Origin: an uncultured Fibrobacter sp.
GTDB lineage: Bacteria > Fibrobacterota > Fibrobacteria > Fibrobacterales > Fibrobacteraceae
Length of the DNA stretch: 5,433 nt
Reading direction: 5' to 3'
Assembly (NCBI GenBank): GCA_947306025.1
Contig: CAMZFJ010000165.1
Span: 1-5,433, forward strand
Below are positions 3,707-5,433 of the stretch, piece by piece (position 1 is the stretch's first letter; each line of letters starts with the position of its first letter). The notes below the pieces were generated by a model that did not search any database, was not told the origin of the DNA, and saw only the letters and a program-made list of their open reading frames with translations. The translations under genes were made by a program, and so were the position numbers.

Positions 3707-5433
3707 ATGAGTGACGCCTTCGAAAAACGCATCAAGAAACATATCATTGGAAAACCGCATCGCTTTTTAGCGGTCGTTCCGCTTGGTTTCGAACAAACGC
3801 TAATCAATGAACTTACGTTCATAGGCGTTGAGACAAGTGATGCCTTATCACGTCATTCCGAGCAACGCGAAAATACAACGAGAAAAGACGCAAATCAGTT
3901 CCATGTCACTGGCGACGGAAAAGTCGAATTCACCGCAAAAATTACCGAAGCCTGGAAAGCTGTCGCATTCAGCCGCATCGCAAACCGAGTGCTCATGCAC
4001 ATAGCCGACTTCAAAGCCGAAAACTTCCGCGAACTCGAAAAAAAAACAAGCGAAATTCCTTGGGAACTATTTTTATTAGACGACAACCATTTAAGGCGAG
4101 AGTCGCGCCTAACGGAGTTGGGCATGACCGAGCCGAATGGTTGGGAATTGAGCGAAGCGAAAGTCCAAAGACGAGAGACGAGAGACGAAAGATATTTATC
4201 TAGTAACTCCATAAACATCCACGTTACTTGCAAGCATTCGCGCCTGTACCACAGCGACGCCATCGCCGAAAGACTGTACAACATCATTAAAGGGGTAAGC
4301 CTCCCCCTCGCTTCATCTAGACGAGAGAACGGACCTTCGGTCCTACAGACTAAAGACAAGAGAAAATCAACAGAAGCAGCCTCTCGTCTAGATTACGCTA
4401 CCCCCTCTGCGGGGACACCCCGCAACGCCCCGAATTGCGAAATAACCTCACACCTCAAAGCGAGTAAAGTGAGCGACCTCGCACCACAAACCTCAAACAT
4501 TTACGTTCACTTCCTTAACGACCGCTGCACCATTTGGCTAGACCTCGCAGGCGAAGAACTCTACAAGCGCGGCCACGAGCGATACGTCAACGACGCACCG
4601 CTCAAAGAAACCATCGCCGCCGCAATGCTTTTCGAAGCTATACACTTAACGGATCCAACCTTATCGCTTCGCGCCAAGACTTCTACTAACCCTCAGGATG
4701 ACAGAATAGGCAAACCTCAAAGCGAGCGCAGCGAGCGACCTCATACCTCACACCACACAACCCTCATCGACCCCATGGCAGGCAGCGGCACATTCAGCCT
4801 CGAAGCCGCCTACATTGCAAACAAGCTCATTCCAGGCAAATGCCGCGACTTTGCGCTCAAGCACCAGCCCGCTTTTAAAGAAGCTACATGGAATTTCATT
4901 ATCAAGTCGGAAGTCGGAAGTCGGAAGTCGGAAGGCAATGCATTCGCGACAATCGCAAAAATCGTCACAAGCGATATTTCAGAACACGCTATCGAAATCA
5001 TCAAGCACAATGTGGAAAGCAGCCCGCTTGCAAGCATCTCTCCGAACGGTGACATGACCACCATCAACCCGCAGTTCAAAGACTTTTTCGCTTATACCGC
5101 AAAAGAAATCGCAGACTTCAGCAAAGAATCCTCGCCCGTTATCGTACTGAATCCGCCTTACGGAAAACGCCTTGACTTTGACGCTCCAAAGCTTTATACA
5201 AAAATAGGCCGCAAGCTTACAGAACTCGCCCACGACCTAAAACAGTTCAACAAGACTCTTACCGTCGCAATCCTTGCGCCCAAAGACGACTGCCGGGAAG
5301 GTTCCAAATATACCTGCACATCCAACTTGTTACGCGAATGCGCAGCACTTTCTCCGGAACATACCCCCGCAGCAAAACAAATCGCCACAAGCCACGGCGG
5401 CTTTAGCCTAAATGTATTTATCGCCCAATTAAA
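3707..5433 (+). CDS. rlmL: RlmL-like 23S rRNA (guanine-N2)-methyltransferase with repeat-derived insertions, 3' end beyond window
   Basis: RlmL makes m2G2445 in 23S rRNA using SAM. The frame is open for 575 codons from ATG 3707 to the window edge. The N-terminal part up to residue 196 matches the ferredoxin-like and THUMP region (for example IPWELF near 117-122 and residues 169-196). Residues 265-314 resemble RlmL just before the Rossmann fold (LDLAGEELYKRGHER, APLKETIAAAM). The SAM motif is DPMAGSGTFSLEAA (355-368), with Ala where E. coli has Cys, and the catalytic motif is NPPYG (482-486). In E. coli RlmL the SAM motif lies near residue 190, as I recall it. The excess is explained by four low-complexity insertions here: about residues 45-63, 128-165, 197-264 and 317-350. 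A fifth, 400-410, lies inside the methyltransferase domain. All fall between conserved segments, probably in surface loops, and keep the frame. The last visible residues (GGFSLNVFIAQLK) look near the end of a stand-alone RlmL without the RlmK half, but this cannot be confirmed. Confidence 0.85.
   Translation, partial: MSDAFEKRIKKHIIGKPHRFLAVVPLGFEQTLINELTFIGVETSDALSRHSEQRENTTRKDANQFHVTGDGKVEFTAKITEAWKAVAFSRIANRVLMHIADFKAENFRELEKKTSEIPWELFLLDDNHLRRESRLTELGMTEPNGWELSEAKVQRRETRDERYLSSNSINIHVTCKHSRLYHSDAIAERLYNIIKGVSLPLASSRRENGPSVLQTKDKRKSTEAASRLDYATPSAGTPRNAPNCEITSHLKASKVSDLAPQTSNIYVHFLNDRCTIWLDLAGEELYKRGHERYVNDAPLKETIAAAMLFEAIHLTDPTLSLRAKTSTNPQDDRIGKPQSERSERPHTSHHTTLIDPMAGSGTFSLEAAYIANKLIPGKCRDFALKHQPAFKEATWNFIIKSEVGSRKSEGNAFATIAKIVTSDISEHAIEIIKHNVESSPLASISPNGDMTTINPQFKDFFAYTAKEIADFSKESSPVIVLNPPYGKRLDFDAPKLYTKIGRKLTELAHDLKQFNKTLTVAILAPKDDCREGSKYTCTSNLLRECAALSPEHTPAAKQIATSHGGFSLNVFIAQL
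3839..3895 (+). repeat. Insertion 1 in the RlmL-like gene (residues 45-63)
   Basis: This hydrophilic stretch (DALSRHSEQRENTTRKDANQ) separates two conserved parts of the N-terminal domain. It includes CGTCATTCCGAG (3851-3862), a string that I recall from intergenic repeats in several bacterial genomes, though I cannot verify that here. ACGAGAAAAGACGC (3877-3890) resembles two degenerate copies of the AGACGAG heptamer found later in the gene. The boundaries are approximate. Confidence 0.45.
4088..4204 (+). repeat. Insertion 2 in the RlmL-like gene (residues 128-166)
   Basis: The insertion lies between the conserved WELFLLDDN and INIHVTCKH segments. It contains GTTGGGCATGAC (4117-4128), which matches the reverse complement of the intergenic hairpin repeat at 1834-1845 in 11 of 12 bases, and ends with a heptamer array (4167-4192). 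The encoded peptide is charged and of low complexity, unlike the flanking core. The edges are set by where similarity to the RlmL core resumes and are accurate to a few residues. Confidence 0.55.
4167..4192 (+). repeat. Heptanucleotide tandem array AGAGACG, about 3.7 copies
   Basis: AAAGACG (4167-4173), AGAGACG (4174-4180), AGAGACG (4181-4187) and a partial AAAGA (4188-4192) form a period-7 array in coding sequence, read as QRRETRDER (residues 154-162). Related strings occur at 4319-4327, in inverted form at 4381-4389, and degenerately at 4347-4363 (AGACTAA, AGACAAG, AGA). Confidence 0.75.
4315..4393. repeat. 13-bp perfect inverted repeat enclosing a nested hairpin
   Basis: ATCTAGACGAGAG (4315-4327) and CTCTCGTCTAGAT (4381-4393) are exact reverse complements 53 bases apart. 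Each arm contains the heptamer string AGACGAGAG or its complement. Within the 53-base interior, GGACC (4331-4335) and GGTCC (4339-4343) form a 5-bp hairpin with loop TTC. The flanks also resemble each other in inverted form: GGGGTAAGC at 4292-4300 and GCTACCCCC at 4397-4405. Confidence 0.8.
4408..4424. repeat. GC-rich hairpin inside insertion 3
   Basis: TGCGGGG (4408-4414) and CCCCGCA (4418-4424) form a perfect 7-bp stem around ACA. No T-run follows and the frame continues, so it is not a terminator. It is the most GC-rich spot of the insertion. Confidence 0.7.
4452..4492 (+). repeat. Direct repeat, copy A
   Basis: ACCTCAAAGCGAG (4452-4464), a variable 6-base core, then GAGCGACCTC (4471-4480), followed by CACCACAAACC. 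The first 29 bases match copy B (4714-4742) at 25 positions. Here the element is read as LKASKVSDL. Confidence 0.75.
4655..4759 (+). repeat. Insertion 4 in the RlmL-like gene (residues 317-351)
   Basis: This low-complexity segment lies between the helix ending LFEAIH and the strand leading to the SAM-binding DPMAGSGT. It contains CTCAGGATGACAG (4692-4704), similar to strings I recall from intergenic repeats, and copy B of the direct repeat (4714-4762). E. coli RlmL has only a short loop here. The edges are approximate. Confidence 0.55.
4714..4762 (+). repeat. Direct repeat, copy B
   Basis: ACCTCAAAGCGAG (4714-4726), core CGCAGC, GAGCGACCTC (4733-4742), then an extra ATACCTCA and CACCACACAACC. 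The copy is read as PQSERSERPHT, one base out of register with copy A, so the similarity is at DNA and not protein level. Within it AGCGAGCGC and AGCGAGCGA (4721-4738) form a 9-base tandem pair. Confidence 0.75.
4904..4934 (+). repeat. Heptanucleotide tandem array AAGTCGG, 4.4 perfect copies, in coding sequence
   Basis: AAGTCGG is repeated at 4904-4910, 4911-4917, 4918-4924 and 4925-4931, plus AAG at 4932-4934, without a mismatch. It is read as KSEVGSRKSEG (residues 400-410), between the SAM-binding motif and the next conserved block. Because 7 and 3 share no factor, all three plus-strand frames encode the same heptapeptide cycle (KSEVGSR) and none contains a stop. Confidence 0.9.

Larger units (their letters stand above)
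4295..4498 (+). repeat. Insertion 3 in the RlmL-like gene (residues 197-264), largest insertion
   Basis: About 204 bases of repeat-like DNA lie between the THUMP helix ending NIIKG and the strand starting IYVHF, a place where E. coli RlmL has only a short linker. It contains a 13-bp perfect inverted repeat, two compact hairpins and copy A of a direct repeat. Its peptide is Ser/Arg/Lys/Pro-rich and probably disordered. Confidence 0.65.

Noticed and set aside
3895..4359. Minus-strand open frame (154 codons) across the RlmL-like gene
   Set aside because: It is a shadow of the plus-strand methyltransferase frame, which shows strong family motifs. The frame crosses both core and repeats without any domain.
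3707..5433. RlmL-like gene as a pseudogene broken by insertions
   Set aside because: The frame is open for 575 codons, all conserved blocks occur in order in one frame, and DPMAGSGT and NPPYG are intact.

Overview
The window looks like a piece of a Fibrobacter-type genome (phylum Fibrobacterota). This is an inference from gene style, moderate GC with AT-rich intergenic DNA, short spacers without Shine-Dalgarno sequences, and the short repeats present. No marker gene proves it. It holds four complete protein genes and one partial gene, all chromosomal housekeeping or envelope genes. I see no tRNA, rRNA, CRISPR array, transposase or phage gene.

Layout: positions 1-91 are a repeat-rich tail downstream of surE, with a heptanucleotide tandem array that runs into the surE stop codon. 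surE (92-913, minus) encodes a survival-protein-E nucleotidase. It is divergent from a SpoU/TrmH-family RNA 2'-O-methyltransferase gene (1025-1777, plus). That gene ends at a strong bidirectional hairpin terminator (1803-1830) and a second hairpin repeat (1837-1857). Converging on it is a gene for a secreted TolB/PD40-type beta-propeller protein with a C-terminal coiled coil (1872-3086, minus). A 213-base AT-rich divergent region separates this from a small putative lipoprotein of unknown function (3300-3686, plus). Twenty bases later a THUMP-domain rRNA guanine-N2 methyltransferase of the RlmL type begins (3707) and stays open to the window edge.

The most unusual object is the RlmL-like gene. 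Its conserved core is intact (THUMP region, DPMAGSGT, NPPYG). Five stretches of repeat-like DNA interrupt that core in frame: heptamer tandem arrays, an inverted repeat with nested hairpins, a direct repeat read in two different frames, and fragments resembling intergenic repeats. Four of them lie before the SAM-binding motif and push it about 160 residues later than in E. coli RlmL. The pattern recalls the palindromic elements known inside Rickettsia genes, with period-7 repeats like the heptamer STRRs of cyanobacteria. A perfect heptamer array in the methyltransferase domain could in principle change copy number and shift the frame.

A second recurring signal is a TANNNT hexamer 6-9 bases before the start codon of four of the five genes, with no Shine-Dalgarno sequence. 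This suggests leaderless or near-leaderless mRNAs. Two of the gene products (the TrmH-like and RlmL-like enzymes) modify RNA, but they sit in separate transcription units and nothing shows a shared pathway with the other genes.
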